Assembly (NCBI GenBank): GCA_026874595.1
Contig: CM049315.1
Location: 73,544,401 to 73,608,400, forward strand
Length of the DNA: 64,000 nt
Direction of reading: 5' to 3'
Source: Sipunculus nudus
Taxonomy: Eukaryota; Annelida; Sipuncula; Golfingiida; Sipunculidae
Under the pieces are notes generated by a model. The model saw nothing but the letters and a program-made list of their open reading frames with translations. It did no database searches and was not told the origin of the DNA. A program made the translations under genes and the position numbers. This document shows, one piece after another, positions 24,323-34,859 of the stretch (position 1 is its first letter; the number at the start of each line of letters is the position of its first letter).

Positions 24323-24510
24323 CCATCTTCTGTGGTTCAGGGTAGACAAAGGGCTCAAAGCCAAGAGGCTAGTGTTCACATCTCAGCCGAGATGTGTTGA
24401 GAATGTCACGGTCGGCCCAAACCCAAGGTAAACGCTTTGCATACTTAATGGGAAGACTGTATCTCTCACAAACGAAAGCGTCTTTGGGGGTTCCTCGTAA
24501 TTTAAGTCCG
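24323..24510 (+). repeat. SINE, copy 1
   Basis: Shares its body with the copies at 29790 and 52575, namely 'cggtcggcccaaacccaagg', then 'acgctttgcatacttaatgg' and 'gaagactgt'. The tRNA-like head is degraded here. The best preserved copy, at 52.6 kb, shows box A and box B, so the family is a tRNA-derived SINE. Confidence 0.6.
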
Positions 24511-25222
24511 TAATAGGGATGATAACACACCCAGGACGCGCAGGTTCTGTAAGCACCGAGCCTTATTAATACCCTGATATAAAAAAAACTGGTAGTTACT
24601 GGTATCGCCGTGTCACGTTGCCCAAATGCGAAAACAGTACTCTGTGGGTGTACGTGACTAGGTCTAGATTAATATTGAGGAGAACAGCATTGAAAATGGT
24701 GGTAGATATCTCCAGAAAAATATATTAAAACAATTAATAAATAAATAACAATAACATATACATAACTACCGCGGCAGTAGCAGTACGCTATATCTGTAAC
24801 GTTTCAGCTATGAATATGTCACAATATATAATTTTACTTTGACAAATTGAGTGCATGCAATTCTGTATGGCAACATATTGTTTCTCTATTAAATTCTCCT
24901 TGTTAGTATAATTACATTCGTTGAAACTGTATGATTATGTGCAGAGACAAAGTGGTAGCCATGACAATCAAATCAATCAAATCAAATCAAATCAAATTCA
25001 TAATTTTAATTCCTGTGATTGTTGTCATACCAATATGGTGCGGAATGATATACCAACGAAAAGGACCCGGAAATGGTATTAATTTTCGCTTGGAATTAAA
25101 TCTAGTTTCTTCCTGTACTTAATATGGTACAAAATGGATTGCGCATTACCAAAATAAAATAACGTCTCGTCGTTAAAGTAAGGCAAGTGTGACAAGGAGA
25201 GGTTTGTTACAATAAAATCAGG

Positions 25223-25632
25223 CAATGTAGAATTAGAATAGCTATGAAATAAACATAATAAATCTTGATCATAAACAGTAAAATACGACTCACGTTATAA
25301 ATGCCAAGCACATAACTAATTTCATAAATAGACGCAATTCGATGGCCTAATAAATAATCCTGCTATTTAATAGTAATTTTCTTGTCAAGGGATGCATGCA
25401 GTTATCAATGACTTGAAAAGGTAAATTCAATGTAGAATTAGAATAGCTATGAAATAAACATAATAAATCTTGATCATAAACAGTAAAATACGACTCACGT
25501 TATAAATGCCAAGCACATAACTAATTCCATAAATAGACGCAATTCGATGGCCTAATAAATAATCCTGCTATTTAATAGTAATTTTCTTGTCAAGGGATGC
25601 ATGCAGTTATCAATGACTTGAAAAGGTAAATT
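25223..25632. repeat. 205-bp perfect-register tandem duplication
   Basis: 25223-25427 and 25428-25632 are head-to-tail copies of the same 205-bp sequence, beginning CAATGTAGAATTAGAATAGC and ending GGTAAATT. I see one difference between them (CTAATTTCAT against CTAATTCCAT). There is no open frame. The near identity implies a recent duplication. Confidence 0.95.
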
Positions 25633-25699
25633 CAAGAAAAGGAGAAGATTTTTTTTCTGAAGAATACGCTGCAAAAAAATATCGAGTGGATCGTAAAGA

Positions 25700-27140
25700 A
25701 CTGTAACCAGAGGCACACCTACTTCATGCCTGGTACCTTATCACGAATCACAGATGAAGGTAGGTTGCAGGGTTACTTTATAATAAAAATGTCCATCTTA
25801 CTGATTCTGAATGATTTCATTTGATTAGTAGGTAAATGTGTGTAATAAATTTAATACAGTTTCAACATTTTATGAATTTTATAAAAGTCACCTGATTTCT
25901 TACTGCGCAAAGACGGGTATTTCTAATACTGACTTATTTAACTAATAATCTCTTAACAATACTGTAGAAGTTGAGTCTGGACACGTTATTTGAGCCACTT
26001 TCATTTTCCAAAATTCTCTCTTTTTTCCAAAAATGGTTTTTATGTTTGAAGATCCCTTTTTTTGTCTCACTCTTCCCATAAACCATAGTCACAATTTTAT
26101 AACTGTTGATTATAGTTCAAAACGTTTTAGTAAATAAAGCAGCATTTCCCTAAAAGATGATATTTTTTTTAAGTTCAGACCTTTCCCATAAATTAAAACG
26201 GTGATTTCCATGGTAATTAAAACGTATAAAAATCACAGTTCAATCAGTTTTTCAGAAGCACTTTGAAATCAGATGATATTAAAAGTTTTGTATATTTTGC
26301 ATTTGTAACAAGATATTAATCAAGGTATGGCTATTATCAAATAAGACCAAAGACCACATACTTCAACAAGGCCAACTCCTCTAAATCTAAAGAACTGTCC
26401 AGTGTCAACCATAGAAAGCTGTTATTTGAGAGTTTTTGTTTCACAATTCCGTACACGTTCTAAAGATAAATACAAGTGGTAGCCAATATGATGTTAAATA
26501 ATAATTTGTTTTATTTTCTGGGGAAAAAATGAATTTGTCGTAGGCATACAATTTGTAGTCCCTTTCCCACCAGTTTGTATTCCATTTATACATTTGATCT
26601 GAATATAGAGATTCGAACAACCATGGTATGTCATTAAATGGAAACATATATGGCATTAAATTCCTTGAATTTAAATGCAATGGCTGTATGTAATTTTGCG
26701 GACACCTATGAGAAGTTAACAATATGTTTGGGAAGTACTCATAACGTTTCATTTGAACGTGATTAATATGGTTATATATCCATGCAGAATGAAGACAGAC
26801 GTTTTATAAAAGAAATGATTCGTGGAAAATGGCATCGCAGATATTCAAATCATTGAGGGTTTAATCCATGTTTATCGGAATGTAGCTGTGAAAGCGTACC
26901 AATCCGGAAACAGGATATCTTGCCGTCAGGGAGATCGGCAAGCAAGGGAACACTTTTCGAATGTGATTGGTTTCCAATTGCAAACTTATAAGTTCTTCAG
27001 TGACCAAGCTAATATTTAAAAAAAAAATACGTGTATAGATAACAAGATGAAGACGCCTTAGTGTTGACTAACTGTTTATTTCATTCACGAGCCTTCGAAG
27101 ATTATATTTCCTCCTTAAGGTGTCATGTGGAAAGGTATAG
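25700..27140. other. Unidentified region with one exon-like frame
   Basis: A minus-strand frame at 26810-26441 reads INHVQMKRYEYFPNILLTSH, then QPLHLNSRNLMPYMFPFNDI, and ends LPLVFIFRTCTEL and TAA. It is rich in aromatic residues and unusual for AT-rich noise, but I recognise no domain and find no clear splice acceptor. The rest is spacer. Confidence 0.25.
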
Positions 27141-27149
27141 AAAGCTGTT

Positions 27150-27159
27150 GTATATATAT

Positions 27160-27201
<42 letters not shown>
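27150..27201. repeat. (TA)n microsatellite
   Basis: About 50 bp of TA repeats with one short interruption. Confidence 0.95.
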
Positions 27202-27205
<4 letters not shown>

Positions 27206-28352
27206 GATAAACAATTTGTAATTTTTATAATGCATTGTATAGTGTGATGGATCAGTGGCTGGTTTTTCTGAATATGTACCATGATGACCCGGGTTCCGAG
27301 TGTGTCATTATTATTTTACCTATAATGATAGGTTATGAGTGTCCTGGTTATGTTGAGTTCATGTCCTCTGACAGATTAATGGTTTGAAATTTATAATGCT
27401 CTCCGGCTTAATGCTGATCATGACTGACGACTAATGTGGTGGCGATCTGGTTGTGCAATTTACATGATTATGAATAGAGATAATCCATACATAAATTGTA
27501 TATTAATTGATATATGAAATAGTCAGTATGAGAAAGTTTACGTATTAGTTGCTGACGTTTGTGGATTACTTAATATTATTAATATGTAAGCCTGAAAGGT
27601 GATCTCATAACACGACGGTGTAAGTGTCGACAATGTGCACGAATGCACGAGGAATGAGGTCACGTCATTCGGTGCTATTAATATTATGGTAGGCCTCAAT
27701 GTCTGTAGTGCGCCATAAAACCGGCGATGTAATCATTTTTATTTTGTGTGTCAAATTTGTCAATCAATTTTAGATCCCATATTTGTCGCTGTCGTGTGTC
27801 GGTTAGGTGCATTCTGACGAGTGTTTCTGATGAGAAAAAAGTTCTCCGACCGTAAGTTAGTGTCTTGCTCTTTCATGGACTGTCTGTGGCCATTACTTCT
27901 GAGACTTAGCATGAGGCATGTTTCGCCTATATAAATAACTTCTGGGCATATTTTTCATAATATAGCATATACTACACCTTTACTGGTGCAATCCAAGTGT
28001 CCTTGAATGGTGTGTTTGGCAGCATGAATAATTAGCCTTTTGTTGCGGAGGATGAGCGGGCATGTGCGGGCATGCGTAGATAACAGAAAATTCAAAGCTT
28101 CTTCAAGATACTATAAGTTTATGAAACCTGCCAACAAAAAACATGTATATCCTGCAATTTAAATAATTCAAAGCGTAGAATGTCAATGTGTAGAATTCAT
28201 CATGGGTTACTTGCACCATATATCGTGGGAAACCTTCAGTGTGCCAATTTAAGGGTCAATGTTGAAAATTACCAGGTTTCTGAAAAGAAATCTAGAACCA
28301 TTCATATCAAAGTTAGATCTCATTAAATTACAAATCGTGTAAATAGACATTC

Positions 28353-28750
28353 ATCGACAGCGGCTAAATGACTTACTTATCGGTCTCTATAATGCTACCA
28401 TCGATAGCGGCTAAATAACATACATGCCAGCCTTTATAATGTTAACATTGATAGCGGCTCAATGACTAACTTGTCAGTCTCTACAATGCTACCATCGATA
28501 GCGGTTAAATAACATACATGCCAGCCTTCATAATGTTAACATCGATAGCGGCTAAATGACTTGCTTGTCGGTCTGTACAATGCTACCATCGATAGCGGCT
28601 AAATGTTTTACTTGTCGGTTTCCAAAATTCTACCATCTGGGAGGCTAAGTGACTTACTTGTCAGCCTCCATAAATTTACCATCGGAGCGGCTAAATGACT
28701 TACTTGTGGGTCTCCACAATGCAACCATCGGAGAGGCTAAATGACTTGTG
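28353..28750. repeat. 47-bp minisatellite made from an exon/intron boundary
   Basis: About eight and a half units. The mark 'gcggctaaat' or a close variant starts at 28360, 28407, 28454, 28501, 28548, 28595, 28641, 28687 and 28733, a 46-47 bp period. Units near 28400 and 28500 share a variant ('aacatacatgccagcc'). In minus sense each unit reads GATGGTAGCATTGTGGAGAC (variants), then CGACAA/GTAAGTCATTT. This is the coding end of exon 3 (DGSIVE and the K codon) plus a consensus 5' splice site. Two such units exist at 33.2 kb. Confidence 0.75.
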
Positions 28751-29019
28751 CTACATGGTAGTGTGGTACTGTATTTGTTATGATTGAGAACTTAACCTCT
28801 ACTCACACCAAAGCCTACACTCAGAATGATGAATCTTAATTCTATATTATGCTTGTCTTTTTTTAACAAAAAAGTACAAGAAGATTAAAACAACTGTTAA
28901 TTTATCTTATTTTATTTAGAATAATAGGCCGTTGTCCAGTTTATACAAATTTCTGAAATTTAGTGCTTCCCTTAAAATAACAGACCCATATAGTTTATTT
29001 CTCGGTGTTTCGGTGACCC

Positions 29020-29157
29020 TTAATTTTATTAATTAAAAAAACCTTAAAGCTAAAACCTGGTCGTCTTCAAATCATCTTCACCTTTGCTAAAAACTGTGCC
29101 AGACACTCAAGTAATGTGTGCTATTAATTTGCATCATCTTGTGAGAAAATGTCCTTC
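29020..29157. repeat. 138-bp inverted repeat, left arm
   Basis: The reverse complement of 29652-29789 matches this arm over all 138 bases, with one mismatch that I can see (AATTTGC against ATTTTGC). The 494-bp spacer contains exon 2 of copy E. The right arm is the ancestral location, because a diverged homologue of it sits at about 24200-24320. This arm is therefore the new copy. Confidence 0.93.
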
Positions 29158-29651
29158 CCTTGTTACAAAGAGTGGTATTATGTCCTACTGAAGTGAACAT
29201 GTTACAGTCATTCTAACCTTCTCCCCTGGTCATAGGAGAATGTGGAGGAATTAGATATTCGTCGGGTATATAGTCATATTGAAGATTCCCAGCAAAATTG
29301 TCATCCCTGAATCTCTTTATAAAATCCTTGTTCACTTGTCTGACTTCACTGTATTTCACAGCTAAAAACAAGTAGCTCTATTTATTGCATAAAATATGTT
29401 TAATAAAATGTGCCGATGATTATATATGTTTATTACCAAGTCTTCCATGAATGTTCTGCAAGGAAATGTATGATGTGAGACACCAGTTGTTTTAACTTCG
29501 ATCTTCCTCGTGATTCAACAAGAGTTTCAAAGAAGGATTATATCATAGATCAAAGGTGTTGTTACCTCAAAATTCCCATGCAAAGAGATTATTTACTAGA
29601 AGGTCATGCTCTCGGACGTGTTTTAATGGAGGCACACAGTAATCACTTCGA

Positions 29652-29789
29652 GAAGGACATTTTCTCACAAGATGATGCAAAATAATAGCACACATTACTT
29701 GAGTGTCTGGCACAGTTTTTAGCAAAGGTGAAGATGATTTGAAGACGACCAGGTTTTAGCTTTAAGGTTTTTTTAATTAATAAAATTAA
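29652..29789. repeat. 138-bp inverted repeat, right arm
   Basis: Partner of 29020-29157. Its outer end (TTAATAAAATTAA) abuts a SINE starting at 29790. Confidence 0.93.
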
Positions 29790-29930
29790 CCGGCTTCTTT
29801 CGTTTGGGGTAGAGGAAGAACTGACTTAAAGCGGGGTGGCCAAGTGTTTACATCTCAGCCAATAGGTAATGAGACATGTCACCGTCGGCCCAAAGGCTTA
29901 CCCTGTTGGTTTGTAGGCTTGTCCGTTAGC
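29790..29930 (+). repeat. SINE, copy 2
   Basis: Begins CCGGCTTCT like the 52.6-kb copy and shares 'gtgtttacatctcagcc' and 'ccgtcggcccaaagg' with the 24.3-kb copy. The 3' part is lost. Confidence 0.5.
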
Positions 29931-32540
29931 AGCATTAGTCAAACTGTCATTGAAGGATTTTTAAAAAAATCTTCAGGATAAATTATAAGTTCTTAATATT
30001 ATGCTTCACATGAGGCGAGATCCCTAAATGGACATACTACCAGGAATATATGATCTCAGAGCTGGTTTGAAAATAACCGTTATCAGAAGACCGTGCGATC
30101 ATAGGACTGTGGTATGAAAACAAAATAAAGAAAGCAGAGCATTGCTGCTTGATCAATAACTGCTTGTATTGAACTGTTGTCCTAGATCACTGAAATTAAA
30201 GCCTATTTTATACACTTTTATTTGCCAACAAAACGGTAAACTAAGCACAAATGATTATGAAAAATTTGCTTACATATCTTACCCTCATGAATTTCCCTTT
30301 GATCTTAAAACCTCATATCTTAAATAATCATAACTTTTATTATTATTTCGGGAAGACTGATGCCGCCATCTGTTTTCATTCTTAGTTTATTAGATGTGGT
30401 TTCATCTAACGTCCTGAAAGATTATATGTTTATTGATCATGATTAGTTTTATTAGTTCCCGGAGAATAGTGGGGCTATCTGTATTTTTTTATATTTTTCA
30501 TGCATTTTGTACTTATATTTTTTTAGGTTGCCATATGAAAGCAAAGGCGCCAATTTCTCAGCTCTTGTCTCATTTAGTTTCCTGAAATCTGCAGTTTTGA
30601 TTATGCTCCCTCTCCTCCTCCTCGTAGGGGGGGGGGTTGTTTTCAGTCCCATCATTCATCACTGCCATTGGTGTTTCAGTCTTCGTCAAACCTACCAAAT
30701 TGTAAGATTATTATAACCTCTTCAACTTTTTAAGTACTGCATATGTTTTTTTTTTCAAATTTGAAGACAGTTGTTCCCGCCATGTTCTCAGAAGAGTTGG
30801 GAAAACTGTTGACTTGACCTTCATCTACTTTAAGAATTCCGATGAAGGTAATAACACCTTTATTTCCCTCATTTTATCGAAAAAAAATGTTTCAACCAAG
30901 TTCTCAGAAGCGTTTCAAAGCCGATGACTTTGATCTAAATCTTCTCTTGTAAAACATGTATAAACCACTCTTGAGGGTATTCCGTCTGCACATGTAGGAC
31001 CCTTCACAAGGAAGGTTCCTGTCGACAGAGGTGCCAGAAGGTCAAACGTCCAGAACACAGCTAAAATTACCTTCCGTATTACTCTCCGATGATGAAATTC
31101 TTGTTGTGAATGCCATGGATTATTTGATCAGATGATCTAAAGCAAAGTGTCGACATTTTGGGTTGAATCAGAGGATACAGAACTTCCATAAAGACTGCAA
31201 ATATATTTCTTTGCTGAAGGAATAAAAGACCTTTTGTGACTTGAACGGCCTTTTTTCGAAACTGTGCAAGCCAGAATAATTCCGACAGTTTTAAAGACAG
31301 ATCTATTGCATGAAGGATTTTATTGACATTTAATTCGAGGAATAAAGTCATGTCATTCCTTTGGTACTTTATGGTGCCGATAACCTTCCTGTAATACGCG
31401 GTTAGCAAACAAAAACTAAACAATATTTTACAATATTCAACATTTAATCGATTCTTATTCTAATCATATTTATTGGTCGTTTATTGGCATTTCCGGACAA
31501 TTATAGCAAATGTCGTTCAAAATATTTGAAGGATATTGTAGAACAATTCCATGGTATAGCATGAATACGCGCCACTGTTGCCATTTATTTAATATTTAGG
31601 ACCAAATATATTGTGTAATAATTCCACAAGTGGAACTGGCCAAAAGTAGTCTGAGTTCACAGGTCTTATGAGAAAGGTAAGTTTTAACCAAACTGAATGC
31701 ATTCGGCTCACTCGAGGGTGATGTAAACAGACAGCAGGGTTTATTTATTAGACAGATGTTTTTTTAACTAAGCCTTTTGACAGCAATTACTTTGTTGCAG
31801 GCTTATATTTCACAGACTTAGTGTCAGCCAGTAAATATATTAAATGAATAAACACCTGATGACGCCTACAAACAGAATATCACATATGTGAGCATCGTTA
31901 AGGTTTAGTTTTATTAATGCTGCCTTTTCCAAATAATTAAGAGCCCACATGTCCATTTTTCATTATCCTGCTGAAAACGAGGGCTTTAAATGCGGAAAAT
32001 ATTTCAGATGATTTCATGGCGGACAATATATTTATAAGACCACATCGTTTCATTTTGTGAAGATGTCAAACTCTTGACGAAATGGAAGTTCTGCATGTGC
32101 ATCGCACATTGTTATTAATCACAACAAAACTAACATATGAGATTGTCGCTGGTCTAAATGGTAATCTATAATTCCACATATATTTTTATTCAATGGGTAC
32201 ATCGAATTTGTGAAGAAAGTAATATTTCTTCTAAAGTGTATTTCATCGATATAAAAAACGGTATAGGACACGATTAAGGAAGTAAATACGTGTGTGCTTT
32301 AATTATGTTTATTCCTATGGTTCCAGTTCATCCTATAAGCAAATACATCATGTCATCTGAGTTTTTTCTTCCAAATATGGAGGGGTTAAGTTCAAAACAA
32401 GTCATAGGACAAGAACATGACTATTTTTATGAAAATTAAGGAAAGATGACACGGCATGGATTGCTGAAAACGTCTTTATTGTAGGATCTTTTTGATGGCC
32501 CAATATTCACCAATGATTTAATACGTGTAATAGATTAAAA
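29931..32540. other. No gene recognised
   Basis: A 114-codon minus-strand frame at 31423-31079 (NVNKILHAIDLSLKLSELFW, then RNIFAVFMEVLYPLIQ) follows a TATTACAG acceptor-like site and is followed by GTAATT after its stop. No domain is recognised and no family match was found. The G-rich and AT-rich remainder shows nothing. Confidence 0.35.
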
Positions 32541-32899
32541 AGTAATAAAATGCTGTTTTATATATATATATATTTTTTTTTCAGTTGATCCTCTTGCTTT
32601 AAATCATTAATGATTTTTATGAGAGCGCACATAGTACATACAAAAATATTTGCATTTTTTAATATATATGAAAAAAAAGCACAAAACACACAATACCTAA
32701 AACTCTGTTATGCCAAAAAGTTAATGCTTCTTCATGATTGTGTAATTGTTCATAAAACCTTGTTCCCACACCAAAAACATCATTATTCTGCATATCAAAT
32801 CACCAAAAGCGCACAATTTAAATTGTACGAGTATCAGATTAGAGATAACGAAAAATTCATAGTTTTTGTCAAGTTAATATACGTTCATGAAAGCTCCTG

Positions 32900-33755
32900 T
32901 CCCAAAATAAAAGCATGTATACCCTGTATTTTAAATTACTCAAAACGCGCATTTGAGTTTTTTTTAAAGTCATTGAGTAAATGCATATCAGCCAATACTA
33001 CTGCCTTAACGTTCCTTGCGAGTACACCATCATGGATAATTTGCACCATATGTCGTGGGGAATCTTCAGTGTGCCAGGAGAAGCGTCAATGGTTAAAATT
33101 ACCAAGTTGTTGAAAAGAAATATCCAGAATCAATAATATCAAAGTTTGACATTATGAAATTACGAATTGTGTCAATGGACATTCATCGATTGCGATTAAA
33201 TAACTTACTTGCCAGCCCCAATAATATTACCATCGATTGCGGCAAATTACTTACTTATCGGCCTCCACAATGCTACCATCGGCGGCTTTTTCCTCAAAAA
33301 GGAGAACCTAGATTGCCACATCGCTGTGTAGATCGACAAAACTGTTTTGAAACGGCCAAGTTTCCACGCCAGCTTGTTTCGTCTGTATCAAGTAAGCCAG
33401 TATTCCATCTTCCAACAATGCATGACAAAAGAATAGGTTATGTGCAATATTGAAGTAAGGTACTATATCTTTTTTTTAATTTATTTAAATTTCTGAAATT
33501 AAGAGGTTCCCGTAAATGAAAATTTTTCCTCAGTGTTATGTTTCGGTTATATTAAACCCAAGACCCGACCCTTGTTACAAATAGAATGTTCATTATATCC
33601 TACTACCGTGATAATATTACAACCATACTCACCTTTTCCCTTGGTCAAAGGAGAATGTGGAGGAATAAAATATGCATCGGGCATATAATAATGAAGAATC
33701 CCAGCAAAATCGCTATCCCTGAATCTCTTTGAGAAATATTTTTCTTTATGCGCTG
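32900..33755 (-). pseudogene. Small secreted NTF2-like gene, copy F (duplicate of copy E)
   Basis: 32900-33740 is a diverged duplicate of 28130-29340. Exon 2, ending at 33633, reads SKRFRDSDFAGILHYYMPDA, then YFIPPHSPLTKGK and a GTGAGT donor, aligning with copy E (YLIPPHSPMTRGE). Its 5' part is replaced by the 67-bp minisatellite. Exon 3, ending at 33255, reads LFEEKAADGSIVEAD and then AA/GTAAG. This aligns with copy B's KAANGNIKETGR end and keeps phase 2. An in-frame TAG precedes it. It is probably not functional. Confidence 0.42.
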
Positions 33756-34858
33756 TAGACGTGACAGTGTATATAAATATATAACCTACGATGCTAGAAG
33801 ATGAATTTTTTTTATGCGTTGTAAACGTGACAGTGTACATTTATATATAAACTACGATGCTGGAACATGAATTTTTTCTTCATGTGCTGTAGACGTGACA
33901 GTGTACATGCATGTATAACCTACGATGCTGGAATATGACTTTTTCTTTAAGCGCTGTAGAAGTGACAGTGTACATAAATATATACCCTACGATTCTGGAC
34001 GTGAATTTTACTTTATGCGTTTTAAACGTGACAGTGTACATTAATATAAAACCTACGATGCTGGAACATGAAATTTTCTTCATGCGCTGTAGACGTGAGA
34101 GTGTACATTTATATAAAACCTACGATGCTGAAACTTTTTTTATGCGCTGTACACGTCACAGTGTACATGTATGTATAACCTACGATGCTTTAACATGTTT
34201 TTTCTTGAAGCGCAGGTAAACGTGACAGTGTACATCTATTTATAACCTACGATGCTGGAACATAATTTTTTTCTGTATGCGTTGTAAACGTAACATTGTA
34301 CATGAATATAAAACTACAATGCTGGAATATGCTTTTTTTCTTTATGCGATGTAGACCTGACATTCTACATGTATGAATAACCTACGATCCTGTAACATGA
34401 AATTTTCTTGGTGCGATGTAGACGTTACAGTGTACATGTATATATATCCTACACTGCTGAAGCATGAATTTTTGTTTATGCGCTGTAGACGTGACAGTGT
34501 ATATTTATATAAAACCTACGATGCTGGAACATGCTTTTTTTTATGGGCTGTAGGCGTGACAGTGTACATGTATGTATAACCTTCGGTGCTGGAACATGAA
34601 TTGTTTTCTTTATGCACTGTAGACGTGACAGTGTACATGTATGTATAACCTTCGGTGCTGGAACATGAAATTTTTCTTTATGCGCTGTCGACGTGACAGT
34701 GTACATTTATATAAAACCTATGATACTGGAACATTGCTTTTTCTTAATGCGCTGTAAACATGACAGTGTACAAATATATAAAACCTACGATGCACGAACA
34801 TGAAATTTTCTTTATGCGCTGTAGACGTGACAGTGTACATGTATGTATAACCTTCCAG
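33750..34858. repeat. 67-bp minisatellite, about 17 units
   Basis: The consensus unit contains 'tttatgcgctgtagacgtg', 'acagtgtacatgtatgtata' and 'acctacgatgctggaacatg'. The GTGTACAT mark recurs at 33833, 33901, 33968, 34034, 34101 and onward to about 34830, a period of 66-68 bp. Units are about 80-95 percent alike by eye. The three or four open frames across it on both strands follow from the repeat. It begins inside exon 2 of copy F. Confidence 0.93.
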
Positions 34859-34859
34859 A

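Larger units (their letters stand above)
28255..29361 (-). pseudogene. Small secreted NTF2-like gene, copy E (exon 2 intact, exon 3 boundary amplified)
   Basis: Exon 2 (29361-29218, 144 nt) follows a TTGTTTTTAG acceptor. It is open and keeps phase 1 at both ends. It reads VKYSEVRQVNKDFIKRFRDD, then NFAGNLQYDYIPDEYLIPPH, then SPMTRGE and a GTTAGA donor. The P(H/G)SPM(T/I)(R/G)G segment aligns with the complete copy (PAGSPMIGD), and the donor is again 22 nt after the SP codon. The exon 3 end is present as a tandem array of 47-bp units (28353-28750). No leader exon was identified upstream. Function of this copy is doubtful. Confidence 0.42.

Noticed and set aside
28353-28750. Regularly spaced short repeats, CRISPR-like at first glance
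   Set aside because: The units are contiguous, with no unique spacers, and lie in animal DNA. They are a minisatellite.
31079-31423. 114-codon minus-strand frame as another family exon
   Set aside because: It has no (P/A)xSP or DGxW motif and its stop precedes the donor-like site. I could not align it with any family exon.
32610-33113. 167-codon plus-strand open frame
   Set aside because: It is low complexity (Lys/Ile/His), has no domain, and overlaps duplicated gene-copy F on the opposite strand. Its duplicate at 28.1-28.3 kb does not keep the frame.
33880-34706. Open frames with repeated 'HKEKFHVPAPKVIHT' or 'VTVYMY' segments
   Set aside because: They are translations of the 67-bp minisatellite. 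The period is not kept at a multiple of three, and both strands are open.
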